From: Sulfurospirillum sp964441765
Lineage (GTDB): Bacteria; Campylobacterota; Campylobacteria; Campylobacterales; Sulfurospirillaceae
DNA length: 20,973 nucleotides
Assembly (NCBI GenBank): GCA_964441765.1
Contig: CAYTVI010000035.1
Location: forward strand, 1 to 20,973
Direction of reading: 5' to 3'
Shown here: positions 7,777-16,073 of the stretch, one piece after another
Position numbering within the stretch: position 1 is the stretch's first letter
Layout: each line of letters starts with the position of its first letter
Position numbers and translations under genes: made by a program
The notes under the pieces: model-generated
The model's input: the letters and a program-made list of their open reading frames with translations, nothing else
Database searches by the model: none
Told to the model about the DNA's origin: nothing

Positions 7777-8243
7777 TTTTGGATTAACCACACTCTTCTA
7801 AAGAACAAACTCAATTGAATCACCATCAAACTTTTCATTACCACTTCACTTTGTTTGTGCATCGTGTTAAACGCTTCTGTCGCAGTCGCTAAAGCACCTT
7901 GTGCTTGTGCTTCAACGATAAAAGGGGTATGGTAAAAAACAAAAACAGCGGTAAGTCCTACACTTAAAAAAGCACAAATGCTTGAAAAAACATCGTTATT
8001 TCTCTTTTTTATCCATGAGATGATTTCAAAAAAGAGACTATACACTGCCACAATCATTAAAAGCATATTGGTTTTTAAAAACACTTGAGTCATTAAAATA
8101 CCACTTTGAAAATGGCTCAAAACACCCTCACCCAAATACTTATGAGGGAAAAAAATCACAGGCGCTATAAAAGCCCCCGCAGCCATTTCAACACCAAGTG
8201 CAATACCTAAAAATGCTACATACAAAATCACCAGACTTTTCAT
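7773..8243 (-). CDS. DUF4149-type integral membrane protein
   Basis: Predicted 156-residue inner-membrane protein with about four helices: residues 1-25, around 50-72, about 84-106, and a last segment near the C terminus. The first helix block, with 'GVEMAAGAFIAPVIF' and a following His, is typical of the DUF4149 family found in campylobacterotal genomes. Function is unknown. I place the start at the ATG 8243-8241, which overlaps the prmC stop as ATGA and is preceded by AGGGGAG. A longer in-frame ATG six codons upstream lacks such a site. It is the last gene of the protease-prmC-DUF4149 operon and is probably translationally coupled to prmC. Confidence 0.85.
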   Translation of the reverse strand: MKSLVILYVAFLGIALGVEMAAGAFIAPVIFFPHKYLGEGVLSHFQSGILMTQVFLKTNMLLMIVAVYSLFFEIISWIKKRNNDVFSSICAFLSVGLTAVFVFYHTPFIVEAQAQGALATATEAFNTMHKQSEVVMKSLMVIQLSLFFRRVWLIQK

Positions 8244-9058
8244 TTTTTCTCCCCTATCCAAAATCCTCTATCTAACCCTGCCAAATCTTTATAAAAATCC
8301 ACATGTAAACTTTTTTCTTTTACATGTAACGTGATTGCTTCACGTTGGTCATACCCCATCTCACATACTAACTGCTTGGCTTTTCGTTCGCAAAACAGAT
8401 CAATAATATGACACAACATCTCATCTCCCCTATTCCCGCCATACAATGCCAAAGAAGGCTCAAAGGAGAGTCCTACGCCTAAAGGTTCATCATTAGCGAT
8501 GTAAGGAGGATTAGATACGATGATATCAATGCTCTCTTCTATCCCATCCAAATAACTGCCATGTACAAAAGTGATGCGCTCTTGCACACCATGTTTCTTC
8601 GCATTATGCAAGCTTACATGTAAAGCATCTTCTGAGATGTCTACGGCACTAAACCTTGCATTTGGCAGTAAAAGAGAGAGCATAATACTCACAATCCCAC
8701 TTCCGCAACCTATCTCGACGATATGCGGATGAGAAAACGCTTTTGAGAGTTCTACAACTTTATCGACGAGTATTTCTGTCTCTGGTCTTGGAATTAAGAC
8801 ACGCTTATCCACATCAAAACTCTTCCCATAAAACGTAGCACATCCTAAAATATACTCTAAAGGCTCATGTTTGGAGCGCCTTTGAATCATTTCCCAAAAT
8901 CGTTCATCTTCCTCCACAAGCTCATCACTGTGTGCGATAAGCCAACTCATATCATGACCTAAACTATACCCTAAAAGAATCATCGCCTCTTTTTGAGGAA
9001 TATCAGTGACCTCACGAAGCTTTTGTGTGCTTACATGTAAGATTTCTTTGATACGCAC
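8240..9058 (-). CDS. prmC: Peptide chain release factor N5-glutamine methyltransferase PrmC (HemK)
   Basis: Methylates the glutamine of the GGQ motif in release factors RF1 and RF2, using SAM; cytosolic. The 272 residues have a helical N-terminal release-factor-binding domain, the family motif 'LIPRPETE' (88-95), the SAM-binding 'VEIGCGSGIVS' (114-124), an acidic 'AVDIS' strand end (138-142), and the catalytic 'NPPY' at 183-186. The GTG start overlaps the stop of the protease gene (TAGTG, one shared base). There is no strong ribosome binding site, so translation is probably coupled. Three exact and one near copy of the TTACATGTAA palindrome lie in this one gene. In each, the frame gives Leu-His-Val: residues 7-9, 146-148, 244-246 and 251-253. 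Confidence 0.97.
   Translation of the reverse strand: MRIKEILHVSTQKLREVTDIPQKEAMILLGYSLGHDMSWLIAHSDELVEEDERFWEMIQRRSKHEPLEYILGCATFYGKSFDVDKRVLIPRPETEILVDKVVELSKAFSHPHIVEIGCGSGIVSIMLSLLLPNARFSAVDISEDALHVSLHNAKKHGVQERITFVHGSYLDGIEESIDIIVSNPPYIANDEPLGVGLSFEPSLALYGGNRGDEMLCHIIDLFCERKAKQLVCEMGYDQREAITLHVKEKSLHVDFYKDLAGLDRGFWIGEKK
8320..8329. repeat. TTACATGTAA palindrome, copy 3 (in prmC)
   Basis: Encodes Leu244-His-Val of PrmC. A near-copy (TTTACATGTG on the minus strand, 8300-8309) lies 10 bases away and encodes Leu251-His-Val. Confidence 0.9.
8614..8623. repeat. TTACATGTAA palindrome, copy 4 (in prmC)
   Basis: Encodes Leu146-His-Val, just after the acidic SAM-ribose motif of PrmC. Confidence 0.9.
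9031..9040. repeat. TTACATGTAA palindrome, copy 5 (in prmC)
   Basis: Encodes Leu7-His-Val near the N terminus of PrmC, 18 bases into the gene. Confidence 0.9.
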
Positions 9059-10260
9059 TAAAAAGATATCCCAAGTTTTTTCAACCGTTCAACCAAAGGT
9101 GGATGCGTAAAATAAAGCGCTATCGTTAAAGGATGAGAAAGCGGAAAACTCTTATTTTCATCAGCCAACTTCACTAACGCGGAACTTAGCGCTTCTTTAC
9201 TCTCACACTCACTGCCATATTCATCGGCTCTGTACTCATTGTAGCGACTCACAAGCCCAAATAAAGGCATCATCGCAAAAGAAAGTACGGGAGAAAAGAG
9301 AAAGAAAAAGACCAAAATCATATGCGCACCTCCTTTTACATGTAACGATTCAAAAAGCTCTTCGGGAAGATTGCCAAAAAGAGCAAACATGATAAAAAGC
9401 ATGATACCACTTGAGACAATATTTTTAAGAATATCCCCATGTTTAAAATGTCCCAACTCATGTCCTAAAACAGCTAAGAGTTCAGATTTGTTGAGTTTTG
9501 CAATCAGCGTGTCAAATAACACAACGCGTTTTGAACGACCCAGCCCTCCAAAATACGCATTGAGCCGATTATCGCGTTTGCTCGCATCCAGACTATACAC
9601 CCCACTGCTTTTAAGTCCTGCTTTTTGTAAAAGAGCCTCAATAGAACTTTTCAGTGACTCATCTTCAAGGGGAGTAAGTTTGTTAAACAAAGGCACGATG
9701 ACGATGGGATAGATCATATTGATAAACAAAATAACGATAAAAGAAAAAGCAAAACCATACACCCACCAATGCTCAAAAGAGTTTATGATGGTAACCATCG
9801 CCCAAAAAAATGCTCCTCCAAAAACAAAAAACATCGCTATGGATTTGAGTTGGTCAAGCAAAAAAGTTTTCATATCAATCGTTGAAAAGCCAAACGTTTT
9901 ATCTAAGCCAAACGTTTGATAAAAATCAAATGGCAAGGAAGAGAGATAATTAATGGATAGAAAAATTGCCATAAATAAAAGAGATTTGAGTGTTTCATTT
10001 TCAATACTCACAAGGGAACTCTCAAGCCAAACAAGTCCAAAACCCATCCAAGCTATAAAAAGAAGGAGCTCAAAAAATGTCGAGACAATAGAAAATTTTT
10101 GAGAAGCAATCTTATAATGTGCTGCCTTGATATAATGCGAGGGAGAGAGAATAATCGCTTTTTCATGCTTGGCTTTTGCAACAAACCCTATTTCCATGAA
10201 TGCAGCGTAAAGTTTGATAAAAATATAGAGGGTATAAAGTGCTGTTATCATTAGTAACAT
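9058..10260 (-). CDS. M48A-family zinc metalloprotease (Ste24/CAAX protease 1-like)
   Basis: Predicted 400-residue multi-pass inner-membrane endopeptidase of family M48A, probably acting in membrane protein quality control; bacterial substrates are mostly unknown. The zinc site is 'HELGH' (H267, E268, H271), with the downstream third-ligand motif 'NEYRADEYG' (E342). Hydrophobic helices lie around 1-20, 55-80, 92-110, 140-160, 168-190, 280-297 and 311-335. 'DASKRDNRLNAYFGGLG' (225-241) and the C-terminal 'FTHPPLVERL' are typical of Ste24-type enzymes rather than HtpX. I start at the ATG 10260-10258, preceded by AAGGA. An in-frame extension of 37 residues with a Cys-rich start is rejected because it lacks a ribosome binding site and family similarity. 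It is the first gene of the operon with prmC and DUF4149. Confidence 0.93.
   Translation of the reverse strand: MLLMITALYTLYIFIKLYAAFMEIGFVAKAKHEKAIILSPSHYIKAAHYKIASQKFSIVSTFFELLLFIAWMGFGLVWLESSLVSIENETLKSLLFMAIFLSINYLSSLPFDFYQTFGLDKTFGFSTIDMKTFLLDQLKSIAMFFVFGGAFFWAMVTIINSFEHWWVYGFAFSFIVILFINMIYPIVIVPLFNKLTPLEDESLKSSIEALLQKAGLKSSGVYSLDASKRDNRLNAYFGGLGRSKRVVLFDTLIAKLNKSELLAVLGHELGHFKHGDILKNIVSSGIMLFIMFALFGNLPEELFESLHVKGGAHMILVFFFLFSPVLSFAMMPLFGLVSRYNEYRADEYGSECESKEALSSALVKLADENKSFPLSHPLTIALYFTHPPLVERLKKLGISF
9336..9345. repeat. TTACATGTAA palindrome, copy 6 (in M48 protease gene)
   Basis: Encodes Leu306-His-Val in the loop between two predicted membrane helices of the protease. Confidence 0.9.
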
Positions 10261-10459
10261 TTCATCAATCCTTGAGTCATTTAAGAGCGTTATCATACCA
10301 ATTTTTAACCAATACTTTCTAAACCATACAACACATTTGCAACATTTATCTGTTACTATTTTGTCATTCATAGATTAAGTTTTATTTCAGACAAAAGAGT
10401 TCAAGTATCTTTTAGGAAATACGATTTAGAATGATGTTATATTCATCAAGGAGGGTGCC
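10261..10459. promoter_or_regulatory. Divergent spacer, protease operon / chemoreceptor
   Basis: About 200 bases that must hold promoters for both divergent transcripts. Ribosome binding sites are clear: AAGGA for the protease and AGGAGG at 10449-10454 for the chemoreceptor. I see no convincing sigma-28 (flagellar) or sigma-54 promoter and no strong dyad. A/T-rich stretches such as TATATT at 10438-10443 lie too close to the start codon to be a normal -10. Confidence 0.4.
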
Positions 10460-12070
10460 GTGAGTATCTCTAAACAGCTCTATATCATGATTTTCGTTGC
10501 TATTTTAGGAATGGGTGGTGTCTCATTTATAGGCTTTACAAAAATAGATGCCGTATTCGAAAAGACAAATTATGCGAATGTAAATTCAGTTCCAAGTATT
10601 TTACTTTTAAACGACACCATGCAAAATGGTTATCGTTTACGCTTAAATCTATGGGAGCATATTTCCACAGAAGATTCTGCAAGTATGGAAAAAAGTGAAC
10701 AAGCCATTAAAAAAGTCAAAGAAAGTATTGATGCTTCTTTAAAAAAATATGAGAGTATGCTCTCAGATGATGCGGATAAAGCTTCTTTGGAAAAAGACAA
10801 AGCTGCTTTACTTAAAGCACTTGAAGTAATTGAGAGTGTTACAAAATTATCCAGAGAAAATAAAAATGTTGAGGCGGCTGCACTATTAAACAAAAGTCGA
10901 CCTATTCTTCTTGCTTTTACACAATCCTTAGATGCCCATATTAAACAAAATGGCGAAATAGCAAAGAATGAAGCAGAAAAGGCATTAGAGCATAAAAGTA
11001 ATGCAGAAAAATTGATGCTTCTTTTTTCTTTAGTTGTCATTGTAACCTGTAGTATCTTTGGATATATTATCCGAAAAAGCATCATTGAGAGTGTGCATCT
11101 CATTCGCGATAGCATCCAACACTTTGTTCAACATAAAAAGCTCTCTTTTCGTATTCATTATGAAAAAAATAATGAAATCAAAGAGATTGTTGAGAGTTTC
11201 AATGCCTTGATTGTAACACTTGAACATACCATCAGTGATGCAAAAAACTCTTCCAATGAAAACGCTTCTGTCTCCAGCGAACTGAGTGCAACGAGTATGC
11301 AAATAGGACGTAACGCTGAAAAAAGCTCTTCCATTGTTGACAATACGATTCAAGAGATTAATTCGATTAAAAACTTTGTTCAAGAAACGGCTTCACTCTC
11401 TGAGGGCATGAAAAACAATATTGCAAAAGCAGGAAAGCAACTTGATACGGCTAAAAATGAGATTATCACGTTACGTAATGAAGTAGACCTTGCCAGTGAA
11501 GCAGAAACAGCACTTGCGCATCAATTAGAGCAAATGAGTAAAGATGCGGAACAAGTCAAACAAATTTTAACCGTTATCTCAGATATCGCAGACCAAACCA
11601 ATCTTTTAGCACTTAATGCCGCTATTGAAGCTGCACGTGCTGGTGAGCATGGCCGTGGATTTGCCGTTGTTGCCGATGAAGTACGAAAACTAGCAGAGCG
11701 AACACAAAGTTCACTCACCGAAATCAATGCGACCATCAACATTATTGTTCAATCTACCGTCAATGCCTCAGACCAGATGAATAAAAATGCTAAAAATATT
11801 CAAAGGCTCTCTTCTATTTCTAACGGGGTGGAAACAACGATTTTAGGTACAACACAAGTAATGGATGAAAGCGTTTCCTCAGTCACCACCAGTGCTAAAA
11901 ATTCGTTAAAAATTGCTGAGGACACTGATAAAATCGTAGATATGGTCTCCAATATCAATGCATTGACCTCACAAAATGCACGCAGTGTTGAAGAAATTGC
12001 GGCAGCGGCTGATCATCTCTCTAAATTAGCAGACAATCTCAATAACAAACTCAACCAATTCCAATCGTAA
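10460..12070 (+). CDS. Methyl-accepting chemotaxis protein with four-helix-bundle-type sensor
   Basis: Transmembrane chemoreceptor of 536 residues, starting at GTG with a very good AGGAGG five bases upstream. Order: membrane helix 1 (about 7-28); an all-helical periplasmic domain (about 30-183) rich in Lys, Glu and Ala, like the 4HB_MCP ligand-binding fold; membrane helix 2 (185-204); HAMP (205-258); a long cytoplasmic coiled coil; and the signalling tip at about 374-416, 'DIADQTNLLALNAAIEAA' then 'GRGFAVVADEVRKLAERTQ', which contacts CheA and CheW. There is no C-terminal CheR/CheB-tethering pentapeptide. The ligand is unknown; no Cys or haem motif is present in the sensor. It stands alone on its strand, with a hairpin after the stop. 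Confidence 0.96.
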   Translation: MSISKQLYIMIFVAILGMGGVSFIGFTKIDAVFEKTNYANVNSVPSILLLNDTMQNGYRLRLNLWEHISTEDSASMEKSEQAIKKVKESIDASLKKYESMLSDDADKASLEKDKAALLKALEVIESVTKLSRENKNVEAAALLNKSRPILLAFTQSLDAHIKQNGEIAKNEAEKALEHKSNAEKLMLLFSLVVIVTCSIFGYIIRKSIIESVHLIRDSIQHFVQHKKLSFRIHYEKNNEIKEIVESFNALIVTLEHTISDAKNSSNENASVSSELSATSMQIGRNAEKSSSIVDNTIQEINSIKNFVQETASLSEGMKNNIAKAGKQLDTAKNEIITLRNEVDLASEAETALAHQLEQMSKDAEQVKQILTVISDIADQTNLLALNAAIEAARAGEHGRGFAVVADEVRKLAERTQSSLTEINATINIIVQSTVNASDQMNKNAKNIQRLSSISNGVETTILGTTQVMDESVSSVTTSAKNSLKIAEDTDKIVDMVSNINALTSQNARSVEEIAAAADHLSKLADNLNNKLNQFQS

Positions 12071-12081
12071 TTACCGCAAAG

Positions 12082-12104
12082 GGGTAAAGCGTTATGCTTT
12101 ACCC
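12082..12104 (+). terminator. Hairpin after chemoreceptor gene
   Basis: Perfect 9-base stem GGGTAAAGC / GCTTTACCC with a 5-base loop, 11 bases past the stop codon. The following sequence has scattered T but no clean T run, so terminator strength is uncertain. Confidence 0.6.
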
Positions 12105-12122
12105 TACATCTTCAACTTTGGC

Positions 12123-12128
12123 TATAAT
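12123..12128 (+). promoter_or_regulatory. -10 element TATAAT upstream of the ABC-F gene
   Basis: Consensus TATAAT in an A/T-rich context, downstream of the chemoreceptor hairpin, with no obvious -35, as is common in Campylobacterota. It would give a leader of about 65-70 bases before the TTG start. Confidence 0.55.
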
Positions 12129-12202
12129 ACGCCAAAAATAACGAAAACATAAGCACCTAGGCTCTTATTAAAAGCTCTTGCGCTTATGTGGAGGCATCAC
12201 AT

Positions 12203-14152
12203 TTGGCACTTTTAGATTTAATTGAAATCAGCAAAACCTATGAGACAAACCATATCTTAGACAAAGTCGATTTTTCACTGCATGAATATGAGCGTGTGGC
12301 TATCATCGGAAAAAATGGCGGTGGTAAATCAACACTCATGAAAATCATTCATGGCTCTCTGGGAGCTGATGAAGGACGGCGTATCGTTCAAAAAAATATC
12401 AAGATAGGCATGTTAGACCAAACGCCTGCATTTAAGGCAGGGATGAGTGTCAAAGAAGCCATTGAAGAGCAACTCAGTGAGCTTAAAAATGCATTGACAC
12501 GGTATGAAACACTTTTAAAGATGCTAGAACATGAACATAGCCCTGCTCTGTTAGAGGAACAGAGTCAACTCGCGACTTTTTTAGAAATTCACGATGCGTG
12601 GAGCTTGGATGAAAAAGTCCAACAAGTCATGCAAGAGTTTGATTTAAAACAGTTTGAAAACAGCGATGTGCATATGTTAAGCGGTGGTGAACAACGTCGC
12701 GTTACCTTAGCTAGTCTTATTTTACAAAAACCTGATATTTTACTCCTTGATGAACCCACCAACCATCTTGATGTTTATATGGTTGAGTTTTTGGAAAAAA
12801 TGATTTTAAAATCACGTTTTACGCTTTTGTTTATCTCTCACGATCGCTATTTTATCGACCATATCGCAACACGTACCATTGAAATTGATGATGGCACACT
12901 TAGAAGCTTTGAGGGCGGGTATGAAAATTATCTTGTCAATAAAGAACTTTTGATTCGCTCCTTGCAAAAACAGCATGAAAACTTGCTCAAGTATCTTAAA
13001 GGCGAAGAAGAGTGGCTAAGACGTGGGGTTAAAGCACGTCTTAAACGCAATGAAGGACGAAAACAACGTGTTTTTGAACTACGAGAAAAATCGAAAAAAA
13101 ATCCTTCATTGGTTAAAAAGCTCAAACTAGAGTTGGAGCGAGAAAAACTCAATTTTAACGGTGAAAAAATCATCAATAAACAAAAAATGCTTTTTGAAAT
13201 ATACGATATCACTAAAAAACTGGGCGAAAAACTTCTCATTAAAAATTTCACCACACGCATTTTACAAAAAGACCGTATTGCAATTGTTGGTAAAAATGGA
13301 GCGGGCAAATCTACTTTACTTAAAATTTTATTGGGTGAAATGCCTGTTGATACAGGTGTGTTTAATACAGGCGAATTTAAAATTGGCTATTTTGACCAAC
13401 AACGCTCCATCTTAGACCCTAACAAAGATTTAATCGAAACCTTTTGTCCCAATGGAGGAGATCGTATTGATGTTAAAGGCAAAAATATGCATGTCTTTGG
13501 CTACCTTAAAAACTTTCTTTTTCCTAAAGAAGATTTAAACAAAAAGATAGGCATTTTAAGCGGTGGTGAAAAAAACCGTGTGGCTTTAGCTCTTTTATTT
13601 GCACAAGAAGTGGATTGTCTCATTTTAGACGAACCGACCAATGATTTGGATATTCCTACGATTAATATTTTAGAAGAGTACATTCAAAGCTTTAATGGAG
13701 CGGTTATTTTTGTAAGCCATGACCGCTATTTTGTCGATAAAATCGCTGAAAAACTCTATGTCTTTAAAGGTGAAGGTCTTGTGGAAGAGAGCTACCAAAG
13801 CTACAGCGAATACTTAGAAATCGAAAGTGAACTACGAGAACTTGAGATGATGGAAAAAGAAGAGTGCAAGCCATCAAATGAAGATGTAAAAAATACAAAA
13901 ACAAAAGAAACAAGCGTTGTAAAGTTAAGTTACAAAGAACAACGCCTTCTTGAAACCCTTCCTCAAGAAATCGAAACCTTAGAAAATGAGATACGTGCTA
14001 TCAAAAAATGTTTGGAAAATCCAGAGTGTTACCAGCAAAAAGGGTTAACACAACTCTCTCAAGAATTAGAAACCAAAGAAAATGCGCTGGAACCATTAAT
14101 TGAAGCGTTATTGTTGATTGAAGAAAAAGTTGAGATCTTGCAAAGGGGATAA
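12203..14152 (+). CDS. ABC-F family ATPase, Uup-type
   Basis: Soluble protein with two ABC ATPase cassettes and no membrane domain; ABC-F proteins act on the ribosome or nucleic acids. The 649 residues start at TTG 12203, eight bases after GGAGG; an upstream in-frame GTG overlaps that site and is rejected. Cassette 1: Walker A 'GKNGGGKST' (36-44), signature 'LSGGEQ' (from 159), Walker B ending in D183-E184 of 'DEPTNHLD'. A charged linker with 'RRGVKARLKRNEGRKQR' follows. Cassette 2: Walker A 'GKNGAGKST' (363-371), signature 'LSGGEK', Walker B D476-E477 of 'DEPTNDLD'. The C-terminal tail (about 575-649), beginning 'KLSYKEQRLLETLP', is the coiled-coil nucleic-acid-binding domain typical of Uup, which favours Uup over EttA. 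Confidence 0.93.
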   Translation: MALLDLIEISKTYETNHILDKVDFSLHEYERVAIIGKNGGGKSTLMKIIHGSLGADEGRRIVQKNIKIGMLDQTPAFKAGMSVKEAIEEQLSELKNALTRYETLLKMLEHEHSPALLEEQSQLATFLEIHDAWSLDEKVQQVMQEFDLKQFENSDVHMLSGGEQRRVTLASLILQKPDILLLDEPTNHLDVYMVEFLEKMILKSRFTLLFISHDRYFIDHIATRTIEIDDGTLRSFEGGYENYLVNKELLIRSLQKQHENLLKYLKGEEEWLRRGVKARLKRNEGRKQRVFELREKSKKNPSLVKKLKLELEREKLNFNGEKIINKQKMLFEIYDITKKLGEKLLIKNFTTRILQKDRIAIVGKNGAGKSTLLKILLGEMPVDTGVFNTGEFKIGYFDQQRSILDPNKDLIETFCPNGGDRIDVKGKNMHVFGYLKNFLFPKEDLNKKIGILSGGEKNRVALALLFAQEVDCLILDEPTNDLDIPTINILEEYIQSFNGAVIFVSHDRYFVDKIAEKLYVFKGEGLVEESYQSYSEYLEIESELRELEMMEKEECKPSNEDVKNTKTKETSVVKLSYKEQRLLETLPQEIETLENEIRAIKKCLENPECYQQKGLTQLSQELETKENALEPLIEALLLIEEKVEILQRG

Positions 14153-14161
14153 ACCCCTTTG
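14141..14161 (+). terminator. Hairpin at the ABC-F stop
   Basis: Perfect 8-base stem CAAAGGGG / CCCCTTTG with a 5-base loop that contains the TAA stop. It fills the 13-base gap to the convergent haem-chemoreceptor gene. A weak T-rich stretch (CTTCTTATG) follows on the plus strand. Confidence 0.6.
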
Positions 14162-14165
14162 CTTC

Positions 14166-15755
14166 TTATGCTTTAAACGTTGACAATGTTCTATCAAGAA
14201 CTTGTGAGGTCTCTAACATCTTTTTAGAAATCAAAGCCAACTCTTCAGCGATAATCTCATTATTATCTGAAAGGCTAAGGGTTCGTTTCATTTGATCCAT
14301 CATGACATTCGTTAAGTGTGAAATTTCCACCACTTTTTTAGAAGCTTTCTTAGAAACTTCGATGGACTCTAATGTACGATTTTTTGTCTCTTCCGTTTCA
14401 TTTTGGACATCAAATGCACGTGTTGAGATAAGGCGAATATTTTCAGAATTGACTTCCATATTAGAGCTTAGTTGCGTAACCCCTTGAACAATCACACTAA
14501 TCGTTGCGTCAATTTCAGAGAGTGATTTTTGGGTACGTTCTGCTAATTTTCGTACTTCATCAGCAACAACGGCAAATCCACGACCATGCTCACCCGCACG
14601 TGCGGCTTCAATAGCGGCATTGAGTGCTAAAAGATTGGTTTGATCGGCAATATCTTTAATCATTGCCAAGACACCTTTGATTTGGTCAGTTTGGGCAACG
14701 ACATTGTGAATTTGATGTGCCATCTCTTGTTCAGAATCACTCGCTTCATTAATCTTTTGTACCACTTCATTTAAAGAGAGGCTCATTTTTTCTAACACAC
14801 TAAAGGATGATGTGTTATCTTCTACCGTATGGATGGCAAGTTCTTCAGATAAATCCAAATCCGCTTCAATATCTTTCATAAGTTCAAACGACATCTTTAT
14901 TTGCTGTGCTTGCTCGCTCACACCTTTGGAAAATTGAGCGGCATTGCCATTAAGCGATTCACCTGTTTGTTCAACATTTTGAGAAATACCTTGTGATGTC
15001 ATAATAATCGATTGAATTTTTTCAATGAAAATATTGATGTATTTCGCGATTTCTCCCATTTCATCGTTACTGTGAATCTTAACTCTTGCTGTTAAATCAC
15101 CATTTCCACCAGAGAGGTCTTTAATACGCTCCAATAAAATAGCCAATGGATTTCCTACTACTTTTTTAAGAATCACCATAATCAAAACGGTCACAATCAA
15201 TAAAGAAAGTGTAAAGATAGAAACAAGCTTCCAGCCAACAGCGTCAATATACGCATCAATTTCATCAAATGAAAACGTCATATCCATGACACCTAAAACA
15301 TCACCTTGTTTAGAGCCCGCATGACACGCAAGACAGTCTTGTTCAGCGATGAGCGGTTGAAGCAAACGCAACCGATGTCCTTTTTCATCATCAAGGAGAA
15401 GATTTTTTTGAACAGGATTTTTGAAAATCGCTACAACAGCGTCATCGGTACTCAGCTTTGCATTGATGCCAAACGTATCGATAACGGCTTGGGATTGATG
15501 AATTTTAAGCTCTTTAATACCTTTCATCTCTCCTGCATCTTTTAAAGATTTGTCAATCAAAGCACGATCACCCAAATTCATTGCCGCACGTACCGTTTGA
15601 AAAACAGAGTGGCTTAAAAGATTGAGATTGTTTTCACTTTGTATTTGAGATGATTTTTTAAATTCATTGACAATAAAAAATTGCAAAATGATAAAACTGA
15701 CCAACAACAAAGGGATAAGTGTAAATCCTATTTTAAATCCTATACCTTTGCGCAT
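14166..15755 (-). CDS. Methyl-accepting chemotaxis protein with periplasmic c-type haem motif
   Basis: Chemoreceptor of 529 residues. Membrane helix 1 (about 10-30) and helix 2 (176-197) enclose a periplasmic domain (31-175) that contains 'DCLACHAG': C141 and C144 form a CxxCH haem c attachment site with H145 as axial ligand. The domain resembles the single-haem DUF3365/Tll0287-like sensor fold and, in concept, the DcrA-type haem chemoreceptor. HAMP follows (about 198-250), then the signalling tip from about 368, nearly identical to that of the other chemoreceptor in this window. There is no tethering pentapeptide. A redox or gas (oxygen, NO) sensing role is inferred from the haem. It starts one base after the STAS gene stop, with AAAGG as ribosome binding site, so the two form an operon. 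Confidence 0.94.
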   Translation of the reverse strand: MRKGIGFKIGFTLIPLLLVSFIILQFFIVNEFKKSSQIQSENNLNLLSHSVFQTVRAAMNLGDRALIDKSLKDAGEMKGIKELKIHQSQAVIDTFGINAKLSTDDAVVAIFKNPVQKNLLLDDEKGHRLRLLQPLIAEQDCLACHAGSKQGDVLGVMDMTFSFDEIDAYIDAVGWKLVSIFTLSLLIVTVLIMVILKKVVGNPLAILLERIKDLSGGNGDLTARVKIHSNDEMGEIAKYINIFIEKIQSIIMTSQGISQNVEQTGESLNGNAAQFSKGVSEQAQQIKMSFELMKDIEADLDLSEELAIHTVEDNTSSFSVLEKMSLSLNEVVQKINEASDSEQEMAHQIHNVVAQTDQIKGVLAMIKDIADQTNLLALNAAIEAARAGEHGRGFAVVADEVRKLAERTQKSLSEIDATISVIVQGVTQLSSNMEVNSENIRLISTRAFDVQNETEETKNRTLESIEVSKKASKKVVEISHLTNVMMDQMKRTLSLSDNNEIIAEELALISKKMLETSQVLDRTLSTFKA

Positions 15756-15756
15756 C

Positions 15757-16062
15757 TTAAGCCTTTCTCACATTCATTGATTCAATAAGGTTCATATCTT
15801 CAAGCATCGTAAAAAGTTCATTACTATAAACATAAACACTCAGTTCCATCTTGTCAATTTTAATAGATTTAATTAAAAAGCCTATGACAGAAGAAGTAAT
15901 GATGAATGAATCTTTAATATGAATATGTATCAACTGTTGTGAGTCTTGCGCAAAAACGCGCGCCACTGCCTCTTTGATACTTTGACCATCGGAAATCGTC
16001 TTGATGATACCCGAGATAAAAATATCAACACTTTGACCATTTGTTTTGGTGGTAATTTCCAT
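15757..16062 (-). CDS. STAS-domain-like small protein, cotranscribed with haem chemoreceptor
   Basis: 101-residue soluble protein with the alternating strand-helix pattern of a STAS (anti-sigma-factor-antagonist) fold: strands around 10-20, 43-48 and 73-79, and helix starts after 'DSFIITSSVIGFLIKS' (about 51-66) and 'SNELFTMLEDMNLIESM'. The Ser-Ser at the start of the central helix sits where phosphorylatable STAS serines occur; whether it is phosphorylated is unknown. No kinase or sigma-factor partner gene is adjacent; the only neighbour in the operon is the haem chemoreceptor. GAGGGG precedes the ATG by five bases. A role in coupling the receptor to another pathway is speculative. Confidence 0.78.
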   Translation of the reverse strand: MEITTKTNGQSVDIFISGIIKTISDGQSIKEAVARVFAQDSQQLIHIHIKDSFIITSSVIGFLIKSIKIDKMELSVYVYSNELFTMLEDMNLIESMNVRKA

Positions 16063-16073
16063 TCATTCCCCTC

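Noticed and set aside
8244..8261. Six-codon extension of the DUF4149 protein
   Set aside because: It contains the AGGGGAG ribosome binding site; the ATGA overlap with the prmC stop is the better start.
10261..10371. 37-residue Cys-rich N-terminal extension of the M48 protease
   Set aside because: No ribosome binding site at the upstream ATG; AAGGA precedes the ATG at 10260, which gives the usual family start.
12188..12202. Upstream GTG start for the ABC-F protein
   Set aside because: The GTG overlaps the GGAGG Shine-Dalgarno sequence that correctly spaces the TTG at 12203, and the family N terminus begins there.
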